This document shows positions 1-10,171 of a stretch of DNA of 10,171 bases, in pieces. The notes beneath the pieces are model-generated. The model had not been told where the DNA came from. It did not search any database and saw only the letters and a program-made list of their open reading frames with translations. Source of the DNA: JBCBCP01 sp039178165 (GTDB lineage: Bacteria; Pseudomonadota; Alphaproteobacteria; Rhodobacterales; Rhodobacteraceae); NCBI GenBank assembly GCA_039178165.1, contig JBCDFL010000124.1, forward strand, positions 1-10,171. Direction: 5' to 3'. The translations under genes and the position numbers were made by a program. How positions within the stretch are numbered: position 1 is the first letter of the stretch; the number at the start of each line of letters is the position of its first letter.

Positions 1-3001
<3,001 letters not shown>

Positions 3002-3021
3002 GACCTTGTCCCAGAAAACCG

Positions 3022-3051
3022 AAAGCCCCGCCCTCACCGGCGGGGCTTTTT
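3022..3051 (+). terminator. Intrinsic terminator of the rpoBC operon
   Basis: A perfect 11-bp stem (3022-3032 with 3039-3049; AAAGCCCCGCC and its complement) has a 6-nt loop CTCACC and runs into TTTTT at 3047-3051. It begins 20 bp after the rpoC stop. This is a classic Rho-independent terminator and should isolate rpoC from the genes downstream. Confidence 0.95.
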
Positions 3052-3356
3052 CGTTTGATGTGGGCTCATCAGTTCGGTGGCATGGCGTGTCGAGACTGTG
3101 ACTGCAACCGCCGACGCGGAGTCGCGCTGCGGTCGTCGAGCGCCAAAATGCAACCGGTCACTATGGTATCTGAGCGGGCAAACTCGTTTAACGGCGCAGT
3201 CTATTTGGCATAGGTCCTTGAAAGAGAGCCTTTTTTTGGACAGCACCAATAAGGATGTGACAGTCCCCAAAACTATAAAGACCGGCGATCACACTGCGAC
3301 CAGTGATACCCCGAATGGTGTGTAGGGTTCCCCCTGGGGCGCCAGGTGGCCCGGAG
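3052..3356. other. Geneless spacer, partly AT-richer
   Basis: These 305 bases hold no gene I can support. The part from about 3150 to 3330 is visibly less GC-rich than its neighbours, with a run of seven T at 3231-3237, and its open frames read as unrelated low-quality peptide. Small inverted repeats are present: CACTG-CGAC-CAGTG (3292-3305), CCTGG-GGCG-CCAGG (3333-3346), and CCGGA-GCTAG-TCCGG (3351-3365), the last spanning the stop codon of the minus-strand kinase. The last two could form hairpins at the 3' end of the kinase transcript, but no T tract follows them on that strand, so I do not call a terminator. No convincing -35/-10 pair was found on either strand. Confidence 0.5.
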
Positions 3357-4538
3357 CTAGTCCGGCAGCCGCAACGTGAAGGTGGAGCCGCTCGTGCCAT
3401 CGCTGGTCACCGTCACATCCCCGCCCAGCAGCCGCGCCAAGTGGCGCGCGATGGTCAAGCCCAGACCCGACCCGCCATAGGGACGCGCAATGCCGTCTTG
3501 GGCCTGCTGAAAGCTCTTGAAGACCATCGCCTGATCTTGCGGGGCGAGGCCGATCCCGGTGTCGCGGACGATCACATCCAGGCCGGGCGTGTCGCCCTCG
3601 CTTGGGCGAAAGCGGACGTCGATCCCGCCCGATTGCGTGAACTTGATCGCGTTATCAATCAGGTTGTTCAGGATTTGCTGCACCTGAAGCTCATCGGTCT
3701 GCACCTCGGCCGGAAGATCGGGCGCAACCTCGACCGTGTAACTCAACGCCTTGTCCGCCTTGGCGATCCCGCCTTCCAAGCAGGCCTCCGCATGGCTGGC
3801 TAGGTCCGCAATGGTCACCGCCTCGATGCGGGAGGGGATGTCTTCGTTCTCCAGCCGCGCCGCGTCGAGGATCAGGCCCAGTGTACGGACCAAATTGTCT
3901 ACGGCCTCTTGCCCCTTCGTTGCCCAAAGCCGTTGGCGGTCGGTCAGCTCGGACCGTTCCAGCAACTGGAAAAAGCCCGAAATCGCGTTCAGGGGCGTCT
4001 TTATCTCGTGGCTCATCGTCGACAGGAAGGCATCTTTGGCCATACTGGTGGCCTTGGCCAGTTCGATCTGGTTGTCGAAATCGAGCCGAGCGGTATCCAG
4101 CCCCTCTTCCGCCCGGCGCTGCGCGGTCAGATCGGTGTGCGCGCCAAGCATCCGCACCGGTTTGCCCGTCTCGTCCCGGATCGCAAGACCGCGGCACCGG
4201 ACCGTCACGACGCTGCCATTCGCGTGGCGATACCGCACGATCTGGTCGTAGGGGTGGTTGGGGTCGGCGAGGTGCTTGTTGAAATTGTGCAGCGCGGTCT
4301 GCAGGTCGTCGGGATGGATCAGATCCTGCCATTCGGACGGGTGATGCGATTTGGTTTCGGGGTCGATGCCGAACAGCCGCCAGAACGCGCCGTTCATCCA
4401 TTCGTGGTCCGGCGCCTCGAGGTCCCAATACCACAGCCCATCCAAGGCAACGGTCTGAAGAAAGTCGAAAATTTCCGGCTCGCGGCGCATCCGCTCGTAG
4501 AGTTCGGTCTTGAGGTAATGCAGCTCCGCCATGGGCAT
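3357..4538 (-). CDS. PAS domain sensor histidine kinase, cytoplasmic
   Basis: This is a 393-residue two-component sensor kinase that should autophosphorylate a histidine and pass the phosphate to a response regulator not present in the window. Visible architecture: a short N-terminal helix; one PAS/PAC domain (about 22-142, with WYWDLE, FGIDPE, HPDD and the PAC-like end GAHTDLTAQRRAEE); a linker helix; a HisKA domain with the H-box STMSHEIKTPLNA (phospho-acceptor His177); and a HATPase domain with N-box NNLIDNAIKFT (291-301), G1 box DTGIGL (326-331), F-box FKSF (340-343) and G2 box GGSGLGL (355-361). All catalytic boxes look intact. There is no transmembrane segment, signal peptide or receiver domain, so it is probably soluble; the PAS ligand cannot be told. 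The start is ATG 4538, with a weak AGAAAG upstream; the ATG at codon 3 (4532) is an alternative. It stands alone and divergent from the transporter. Confidence 0.9.
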   Translation of the reverse strand: MPMAELHYLKTELYERMRREPEIFDFLQTVALDGLWYWDLEAPDHEWMNGAFWRLFGIDPETKSHHPSEWQDLIHPDDLQTALHNFNKHLADPNHPYDQIVRYRHANGSVVTVRCRGLAIRDETGKPVRMLGAHTDLTAQRRAEEGLDTARLDFDNQIELAKATSMAKDAFLSTMSHEIKTPLNAISGFFQLLERSELTDRQRLWATKGQEAVDNLVRTLGLILDAARLENEDIPSRIEAVTIADLASHAEACLEGGIAKADKALSYTVEVAPDLPAEVQTDELQVQQILNNLIDNAIKFTQSGGIDVRFRPSEGDTPGLDVIVRDTGIGLAPQDQAMVFKSFQQAQDGIARPYGGSGLGLTIARHLARLLGGDVTVTSDGTSGSTFTLRLPD

Positions 4539-4546
4539 AGTCTTTC

Positions 4547-4566
4547 TGACGTCGGTATCCGCGTCA
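4547..4566. promoter_or_regulatory. Inverted repeat between divergent genes, possible operator
   Basis: TGACG and CGTCA are arranged as a perfect 5-bp inverted repeat with a 10-bp spacer, roughly one helical turn and a half between half-site centres. It lies in the 83-bp gap between the divergent kinase and transporter starts. A 12-bp GC-only palindrome (4584-4595) lies in the same gap. Short repeats like these arise by chance in GC-rich DNA, and I saw no clear -35/-10 pair for either gene. Confidence 0.2.
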
Positions 4567-4621
4567 ACGGGCTGGCCACCGGCCGCCCGCGGGCGTAGCG
4601 TCCCCCTCTAAAGGAGCCGCA

Positions 4622-5488
4622 ATGTCCCCGAACACCGCCGGTGCGCTGCTGATGATGGCGTCGATGGCGTCCTTCACCTTGAACGACACCTTCGTGAAGC
4701 TCACGGGCGGCGTGCTGCCGCTGGGCCAGCTGCTGGTGCTGCGCGGCGTGCTTTCGCTCGGGCTGATCCTGGTGCTGGCGACGTGGCTGCGGGCGCTGAC
4801 CTTGCGCATCACCGCGCGCGACTGGGGGTTCATCGCGCTGCGCTCCGCCGGGGAGATTGGGGCCGCCTTCTTCTTCATCACCGCGCTTTTGAACCTGCCG
4901 CTGGCGAACGTGACCGCGATCCTACAGGTGCTGCCGCTGACCGTAACGCTCGGCTCGGCCCTGTTCTTTCGCGAGGCGGTTGGCTGGCGCCGGGCGGTAG
5001 CCATCGGCATCGGCTTTTGCGGGATGCTGCTGATCGTCCGGCCCGGCCCGGACGGCTTTTCGATCTACGCCCTCTACGCGCTGGGGGCGGTCGTGTCGGT
5101 GACGGTGCGCGATCTGGCGACGCGCTCCATCTCGGCCGCTGTGCCGGGGCTGACGGTGACGGTCCTCGCTGCGGCGGCGGTGCTAGGCTTTTTCGCGGTC
5201 CTTAGCACGGGCGAGGTTTGGGCGCCGGTCACGCCGCGCCTGTGGGGACTGATCGCGGGCTCGGCGGTGTTCATCCTGGGGGGCTACTACTTCTCCGTCC
5301 AGGTGATGCGGACGGGGGACGTGTCGTTCACCGCGCCGTTCCGCTACACCGGCCTCATCTGGGCGCTGGTGCTCGGGCTGCTGGTCTTCGGCGATTGGCC
5401 CGACGCGCTGACCCTGCTGGGCGCGGCGCTGGTCGTGGCGACGGGCCTCTTTACCCTATGGCGCGAGCGGCAGCTCTTACGGGGCTGA
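4622..5488 (+). CDS. EamA/DMT superfamily transporter
   Basis: This is a 288-residue inner-membrane protein of the drug/metabolite transporter superfamily. Ten hydrophobic segments can be traced at about 7-27, 34-55, 68-90, 95-115, 123-140, 147-163, 174-196, 206-226, 235-257 and 261-281. They form the two tandem five-helix EamA halves (about 7-139 and 149-281) typical of the family, and the length is typical. Supporting details are the early NDTFVK motif in the first helix, the RGVLSL start of the next helical pair, and the FTAPFRYTGLIWALVLGLLVFGDWP segment near the end, which matches the usual terminal signature around the ninth helix. The substrate cannot be predicted: relatives export or import amino acids, nucleotide derivatives or other metabolites. 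The start ATG is well supported by TAAAGGAG at 4609-4616, five bases upstream. Its 3' end overlaps the convergent glycosyltransferase gene by 12 bp. Confidence 0.9.
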   Translation: MSPNTAGALLMMASMASFTLNDTFVKLTGGVLPLGQLLVLRGVLSLGLILVLATWLRALTLRITARDWGFIALRSAGEIGAAFFFITALLNLPLANVTAILQVLPLTVTLGSALFFREAVGWRRAVAIGIGFCGMLLIVRPGPDGFSIYALYALGAVVSVTVRDLATRSISAAVPGLTVTVLAAAAVLGFFAVLSTGEVWAPVTPRLWGLIAGSAVFILGGYYFSVQVMRTGDVSFTAPFRYTGLIWALVLGLLVFGDWPDALTLLGAALVVATGLFTLWRERQLLRG

Positions 5489-6283
5489 GAAGACGCGCCG
5501 CACCTCATTCACGTCAACGGCAAAGCGGTCCCGAAAGAGCGCCTCTTGTTCGGCGGTCAAGGGCGTAACTTCGACGGGTTTCACCTTCTTCTGACGGCTG
5601 TCGTTGAAGCCATTGTGGCTGCGCAGGAACATATCCTCGTCCGCAAAGGTCACGCAGGGCATGAATTGCGGGATGCGTTCGTGCATGTAGTTGTGGATCG
5701 TTTGCGGGCAGTCGCCTTGGATATGCACCCCCAGAGCCGAGACATAGAAGGGCCGGTAGATCGGCGTCGCCGCGATCCCCCCCGCGCCAATCTCGGCCAC
5801 ATACCCTCTGTTCCAATCGAGGCCGACGGTTCGGTGTTTCTTCAGCAGGGGCCGCACATCACGGGCGGCCTGGCGCATCCTTTCGACGAAATCGACGGCG
5901 CAGGCATCGTCGTCGTCGTGGCGGAACTGGATGCACTCCTTGCTGGGATCGCGCCGCGCCTCGTTCAGCAGCGCCTTGGAGCATTCGCGGCTGGGCAGGG
6001 GCGGGCGCTTGACGATCTTCACCTGCCGGATGTCCGCCGTCAGGTCGTGCAGCCGGTCCACATGCCGCTTCGGCATCGCGTCCCCGACCAGCAGGATCAG
6101 GTCGAAATTCTGGTCCGTCTGCGCCCGCAGGCAGGGCAGGGCGACCGTCTCTAACAGGCGAAACCGCTCCTCCAGGCGGGTGTCGTCCCACAGATACGCC
6201 ATCCGCTCTTCCAGGGTCTCGTGTTCGACCTGAAAGCCGCCGATGGCGGGGTAGGAAAAACGGCACAGGCCGATCACTTGCAT
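5477..6283 (-). CDS. Putative rhamnosyltransferase-like glycosyltransferase (PF11316 type)
   Basis: This 268-residue protein resembles the 'putative rhamnosyl transferase' family seen mostly in Rhodobacterales. Seen: an N-terminal strand QVIGLCRFSYP, the segment LPCLRAQTDQNFDLILLVGD (about 49-68) typical of a nucleotide-sugar-binding GT-A fold, the acidic cluster HDDDDA at 122-127 that probably serves as the metal-binding DxD motif, and a C-terminal region with FADEDMFLRSHNG (213-225). There is no signal peptide or membrane segment, so it should act in the cytoplasm, perhaps on an exported polysaccharide or surface glycan; donor and acceptor are unknown. I chose ATG 6283 because homology-like sequence begins there and GGGGG lies about 10 bases upstream. 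An in-frame start 20 codons earlier (6343) would add an unlikely charged tail. The gene is monocistronic and convergent with the transporter. Confidence 0.78.
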   Translation of the reverse strand: MQVIGLCRFSYPAIGGFQVEHETLEERMAYLWDDTRLEERFRLLETVALPCLRAQTDQNFDLILLVGDAMPKRHVDRLHDLTADIRQVKIVKRPPLPSRECSKALLNEARRDPSKECIQFRHDDDDACAVDFVERMRQAARDVRPLLKKHRTVGLDWNRGYVAEIGAGGIAATPIYRPFYVSALGVHIQGDCPQTIHNYMHERIPQFMPCVTFADEDMFLRSHNGFNDSRQKKVKPVEVTPLTAEQEALFRDRFAVDVNEVRRVFSAP

Positions 6284-6299
6284 ACGGGCCGCGCCCCCT

Positions 6300-6329
6300 T
6301 TGTCTTGGCCGCCAACATGCCCATATAAG
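6300..6329 (+). promoter_or_regulatory. Possible secondary promoter upstream of the str operon
   Basis: TTGTCT (6300-6305) and TATAAG (6324-6329) are separated by 18 bp. The -10 element matches consensus at five of six bases and the -35 at three to four. It could add to the stronger promoter just downstream. The call is tentative. Confidence 0.3.
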
Positions 6330-6356
6330 CGGTCACGGCGCAACGGCGGGGCGCTG

Positions 6357-6385
6357 TTGACAGCCTATCCGACTCCCCGTATATG
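6357..6385 (+). promoter_or_regulatory. Strong sigma-70 promoter, probably of the str operon
   Basis: TTGACA at 6357-6362 is a perfect -35 element. Exactly 17 bp later lies TATATG (6380-6385), which matches the -10 consensus at four of six bases. Transcription should start near 6392. This is the best promoter in the window and points toward rpsL, fitting the high expression expected of the S12/S7/EF-G/EF-Tu operon. It leaves an untranslated leader of about 230 nt. Confidence 0.75.
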
Positions 6386-6391
6386 CCGCGC

Positions 6392-6622
6392 AATCCGTGG
6401 GGAGGTCCGCGGAAAATAGACATTTCAGTGGTCACGATCCGGTCTAATGCTGACCCGATCCTCTGGGAACCCACCGCGTCGTTCACCTCGGTACGGGAAC
6501 GGTCGCGGCTTTTTCGCTTTACGTGGACGCACGTGAGGCGCTGCACGCTAAATCGGGCGCCGGCCCAAAGGACACTTTAGGCGCACGCCTGATACTCGAC
6601 AACGACAAGGGAAACCCCGTCA
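6392..6622 (+). promoter_or_regulatory. Long structured 5' leader of rpsL
   Basis: About 230 nt separate the predicted transcription start from the rpsL ATG. I see no credible coding frame in it. Structures in order: an imperfect palindrome GATC-c-GGTC / GACC-c-GATC with a 7-nt loop (6436-6460); a terminator-like hairpin with five T (6474-6514, listed separately); and three small perfect hairpins, ACGTG-GACG-CACGT (6521-6534), GGGC-GCCG-GCCC (6555-6566) and AGGC-GCAC-GCCT (6579-6590). Such a leader could support attenuation or feedback by a ribosomal protein, or its first 123 nt could be an independent small RNA. Which one applies cannot be read from sequence alone. Confidence 0.5.
6474..6514 (+). 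terminator. Terminator-like hairpin in the str leader (possible attenuator)
   Basis: CCGCG (6474-6478) and CGTTC (6480-6484) pair with GAACG (6497-6501) and CGCGG (6504-6508), with a small T/GT internal loop. Two more C-G pairs close the top after a bulged A, leaving a 7-nt loop. C then TTTTT (6510-6514) follows directly. It has the shape of an intrinsic terminator yet sits about 110 nt before rpsL, downstream of the strong promoter. Confidence 0.5.
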
Positions 6623-6994
6623 ATGCCAACGATCCAGCAGCTGATCCGCAAGCCGCGTCAGCCCAAAGTCAAACGCTCCAAATCCATGCACCTGCAGGAG
6701 TGCCCGCAAAAGCGCGGCGTGTGCACGCGGGTCTACACGACGACCCCGAAAAAGCCGAACTCGGCCATGCGGAAGGTCGCCAAGGTGCGTCTGACCAACG
6801 GATTCGAAGTCATTTCCTACATCCCGGGTGAGAGCCACAACCTTCAAGAGCACTCCGTCGTGCTGATCCGCGGCGGCCGGGTGAAGGACCTTCCGGGCGT
6901 CCGCTACCACATCCTGCGCGGCGTGCTGGACACGCAAGGCGTCAAGGACCGCAAACAGCGCCGCTCCAAATACGGCGCGAAGCGTCCCAAGTGA
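6623..6994 (+). CDS. rpsL: 30S ribosomal protein S12
   Basis: S12 sits at the decoding centre of the 30S subunit and controls accuracy of tRNA selection. The 123-residue product has the usual bacterial length and near-universal sequence, including CPQKRGVCTRVYTTTPKKPNSA (the 30S core motif, 27-48), LTNGFEV and LIRGGRVKDLPGVRYH. Lys43, Lys88 and Pro91, where substitutions commonly give streptomycin resistance or dependence, are all wild type. Asp89, the residue methylthiolated by RimO in E. coli, is present. The start ATG is preceded by AAGGG about 11 bases upstream, a somewhat distant ribosome binding site. This is the first gene of the str operon, and its TGA overlaps the GTG start of the next gene. 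Confidence 0.99.
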   Translation: MPTIQQLIRKPRQPKVKRSKSMHLQECPQKRGVCTRVYTTTPKKPNSAMRKVAKVRLTNGFEVISYIPGESHNLQEHSVVLIRGGRVKDLPGVRYHILRGVLDTQGVKDRKQRRSKYGAKRPK

Positions 6995-7356
6995 GCCGAG
7001 CGTTGCAATACCTCGCGGCCCTGGCGTTCTGCCTGGCCGCTGCCCCCGCTTCGGCGGAGTGGGGCGCCGTGGCGGTCAACAACGCCATCGGCGCATACGG
7101 GTATTCCAACAGCTACGCTACACGCGGCGACGCAGAGCGCCGCGCCCTCGCCCAGTGCAATCAAAGCTCGAAAGGGTCTGCCGGATGCGTCCTGATACTC
7201 GCCACGCAAAAATGCGTTGGCCTGTCCCGCGCAAAGGGGCCCTTTTTCGTCGCCGAGGCACGATCTAAATCCGCGGCCTCCAAAGCCGCAACGGCGCAAT
7301 GTCAAAGCGAAACCGGCAACATATGCCGCAGCTTTGAATTCTGCGCCTCCAGTTAG
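6991..7356 (+). CDS. Exported DUF4189-like protein inside the str operon
   Basis: This 121-residue protein is predicted to be secreted to the periplasm. Residues 1-22 form a signal peptide (SRALQY, then a hydrophobic Leu/Ala core, cleavage after ASA). The mature part has six cysteines (56, 66, 75, 104, 112, 118), enough for three disulfides. The pattern WGAVAVN, then GDAERRALAQCNQ, GCVLI, C, then a second A-x-x-A-x-A-x-C repeat ending in a Cys-rich tail, fits the DUF4189 family, whose function is unknown. The start must be GTG 6991, since no later start keeps the signal peptide. It overlaps the rpsL stop as GTGA, implying translational coupling. rpsG begins 15 bp after its TAG. Codon use is unlike the flanking ribosomal genes (two ATA, two CGA, GGA, ACA, TGT and TCT), suggesting a later arrival or weak translation. 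The frame is intact and has clear protein-like features, so I consider it real. Confidence 0.85.
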   Translation: MSRALQYLAALAFCLAAAPASAEWGAVAVNNAIGAYGYSNSYATRGDAERRALAQCNQSSKGSAGCVLILATQKCVGLSRAKGPFFVAEARSKSAASKAATAQCQSETGNICRSFEFCASS

Positions 7357-7371
7357 GATAGGAAAAACAAC

Positions 7372-7842
7372 ATGTCGCGTCGTCACGCTGCTGAAAAACG
7401 TGAGGTCCTGCCCGACGCCAAATATGGCGACAAGGTCCTGACCAAATTCATGAACAACCTCATGCTGGACGGGAAGAAATCGACCGCCGAGCGCATCGTC
7501 TACAACGCCCTCGACCGCGTTGAGACCAAGATTAAGCGCGCCCCGGTGGAGGTCTTTCACGAGGCCCTCGACAACATCAAACCGTCCGTCGAAGTGCGCT
7601 CACGCCGCGTCGGTGGTGCCACCTACCAAGTGCCCGTCGAAGTCCGCCCCGAGCGACGCGAGGCGCTGGCGATCCGCTGGCTGATCACCGCCAGCCGTGG
7701 CCGCAACGAGAACACCATGGAAGAGCGTCTGGCCGGCGAGCTTCTGGACGCCGTCCAGTCCCGCGGCACCGCCGTCAAAAAGCGGGAAGACACGCATAAG
7801 ATGGCCGACGCCAACAAGGCTTTCAGCCACTACCGCTGGTAA
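7372..7842 (+). CDS. rpsG: 30S ribosomal protein S7
   Basis: S7 is a primary assembly protein of the 30S head; it binds the 3' domain of 16S rRNA and contacts E-site tRNA. The product has 156 residues, the classical bacterial length. Conserved features include SRRHAAEKR at the N-terminus, KFMNNLMLDGKKSTAERIVYNAL, the beta-hairpin region VEVRSRRVGGATYQVPVEV (72-90), and RWLITASRGR, ending in FSHYRW. The ATG is preceded by AGGAAAA at 7360-7366, close to ideal. In E. coli S7 represses its own operon by binding the rpsL-rpsG spacer; here that spacer is only 15 bp and follows a different gene. Confidence 0.99.
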   Translation: MSRRHAAEKREVLPDAKYGDKVLTKFMNNLMLDGKKSTAERIVYNALDRVETKIKRAPVEVFHEALDNIKPSVEVRSRRVGGATYQVPVEVRPERREALAIRWLITASRGRNENTMEERLAGELLDAVQSRGTAVKKREDTHKMADANKAFSHYRW

Positions 7843-7850
7843 GCCTGGAT

Positions 7851-7913
7851 TGGCCCGCATGCGGCGGGCCATTCCGCTTGTAAATTTCGCAGGGCGCCGC
7901 TATCCGCGCGCCC
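7851..7913 (+). repeat. Two GC-rich hairpins between rpsG and fusA
   Basis: TGGCCCGC (7851-7858) pairs perfectly with GCGGGCCA (7864-7871) around a 5-nt loop, starting eight bases after the rpsG stop. A second inverted repeat, GGGCGC (7892-7897) with GCGCCC (7908-7913), follows in the 98-bp gap. Neither has a T tract, so they look more like mRNA processing, pausing or stabilising structures than terminators, and fusA should still be cotranscribed. Confidence 0.5.
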
Positions 7914-7940
7914 AAGCTAAGCTCCTTAAAGGAACCCATC

Positions 7941-10058
<2,118 letters not shown>

Positions 10059-10060
10059 CC

Positions 10061-10112
10061 CGGGGGGCCACCGGCCCCGCCGACCCCCCGTAGGATGGGC
10101 AATTTGCCCATC
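10061..10112 (+). repeat. Two hairpins between fusA and tuf
   Basis: CGGGGGG (10061-10067) pairs with CCCCCCG (10084-10090), enclosing a GC-rich 16-nt loop and starting just after the fusA stop. GATGGGCA (10094-10101) then pairs perfectly with TGCCCATC (10105-10112) around loop ATT. No T tract follows either one. They fill the 77-bp gap and could adjust the relative output of tuf against fusA by pausing or processing; this role is inferred. Confidence 0.5.
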
Positions 10113-10135
10113 ACGACACACAAAGGAGCCAAAAG

Positions 10136-10171
10136 ATGGCAAAGGAAAAGTTTGAACGCACGAAGCCGCAC
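10136..10171 (+). CDS. tuf: Elongation factor Tu (3' end outside window)
   Basis: Only the first 12 codons are present, reading MAKEKFERTKPH, the characteristic EF-Tu N-terminus just before the VNIGTIGHVDHGKT region. EF-Tu carries aminoacyl-tRNA to the ribosome as a GTP complex. The ATG has a strong ribosome binding site, AAAGGAG at 10122-10128, seven bases upstream. Its place after fusA is the standard str operon order. Whether it is tufA or tufB cannot be told from this fragment. Confidence 0.96.
   Translation, partial: MAKEKFERTKPH

Noticed and set aside
3077..3325. An 82-codon open frame after the rpoC terminator
   Set aside because: It has no ribosome binding site, no recognised motif, and composition typical of noncoding sequence.
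3333..3365. Hairpins at the 3' end of the kinase gene as a terminator
   Set aside because: Stems are only 5 bp and no T tract follows on the minus strand.
6284..6343. A 20-residue N-terminal extension of the glycosyltransferase
   Set aside because: The extra residues are charged and unlike the family; ATG 6283 begins at the first conserved strand and has a ribosome-binding-like G run upstream.
6392..6515. The leader RNA as a 4.5S (SRP) or 6S RNA gene
   Set aside because: The SRP tetraloop region signature is absent, and the predicted fold has no long central bulge typical of 6S RNA.
6383..6580. A 65-codon plus-strand open frame in the rpsL leader
   Set aside because: Its ATG lies within the predicted -10 element, so it would precede the transcription start; it has no ribosome binding site and its peptide is unremarkable.
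6588..7201. The 11-mer CCTGATACTCG occurring in the rpsL leader (6588-6598) and again in the DUF4189-like gene (about 7191-7201)
   Set aside because: Only two copies, no surrounding similarity and different contexts; likely coincidence rather than insertion-site duplication.
6904..7560. A 218-codon minus-strand open frame across the rpsL, DUF4189-like and rpsG genes
   Set aside because: It crosses three plus-strand genes, has no recognisable domain, and fits the antisense frame of GC-rich codons.

Overview
The window looks like an alphaproteobacterial chromosome, most likely Rhodobacterales (Roseobacter/Rhodobacter group). The reasons are high GC with strong G/C preference at third codon positions, an RpoC with a long insertion after the trigger loop, the order rpoC ... 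rpsL-rpsG-fusA-tuf, and a rhamnosyltransferase-like protein (PF11316 type) of a kind common in that group. The lineage is inferred from style and gene content; no search was run.

Layout. From the left edge to 3001 lies the 3' two thirds of rpoC, closed by a textbook intrinsic terminator at 3022-3051. A geneless stretch follows (3052-3356), part of it visibly AT-richer than its surroundings. Three accessory genes then separate rpoC from the str operon: a soluble PAS histidine kinase on the minus strand (3357-4538), a divergently placed EamA/DMT-type ten-helix transporter (4622-5488), and a glycosyltransferase on the minus strand (5477-6283) whose end overlaps the transporter's end by 12 bp.

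From 6284 to 6622 lies a regulatory region. It has a near-consensus sigma-70 promoter (TTGACA, 17 bp, TATATG) and then a leader of about 230 nt. Inside the leader are an imperfect palindrome and a terminator-like hairpin followed by five T, well before rpsL. This suggests attenuation of the str operon or a separate small RNA.

The str operon runs rpsL (6623-6994), a small exported six-cysteine DUF4189-like protein (6991-7356), rpsG (7372-7842), fusA (7941-10058) and the first 12 codons of tuf (10136 to the edge). The DUF4189-like gene starts at a GTG overlapping the rpsL stop. It occupies the rpsL-rpsG gap, which in E. coli holds the S7 autoregulatory site. This insertion of a predicted periplasmic protein gene into a translation operon is the most unusual thing in the window.

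The core genes work together: RpoC is the catalytic beta' subunit of RNA polymerase, S12 and S7 are 30S subunit proteins, EF-G drives translocation and EF-Tu delivers aminoacyl-tRNA. The kinase, transporter and glycosyltransferase have no evident link to transcription or translation. I saw no CRISPR array, tRNA, rRNA or insertion sequence.
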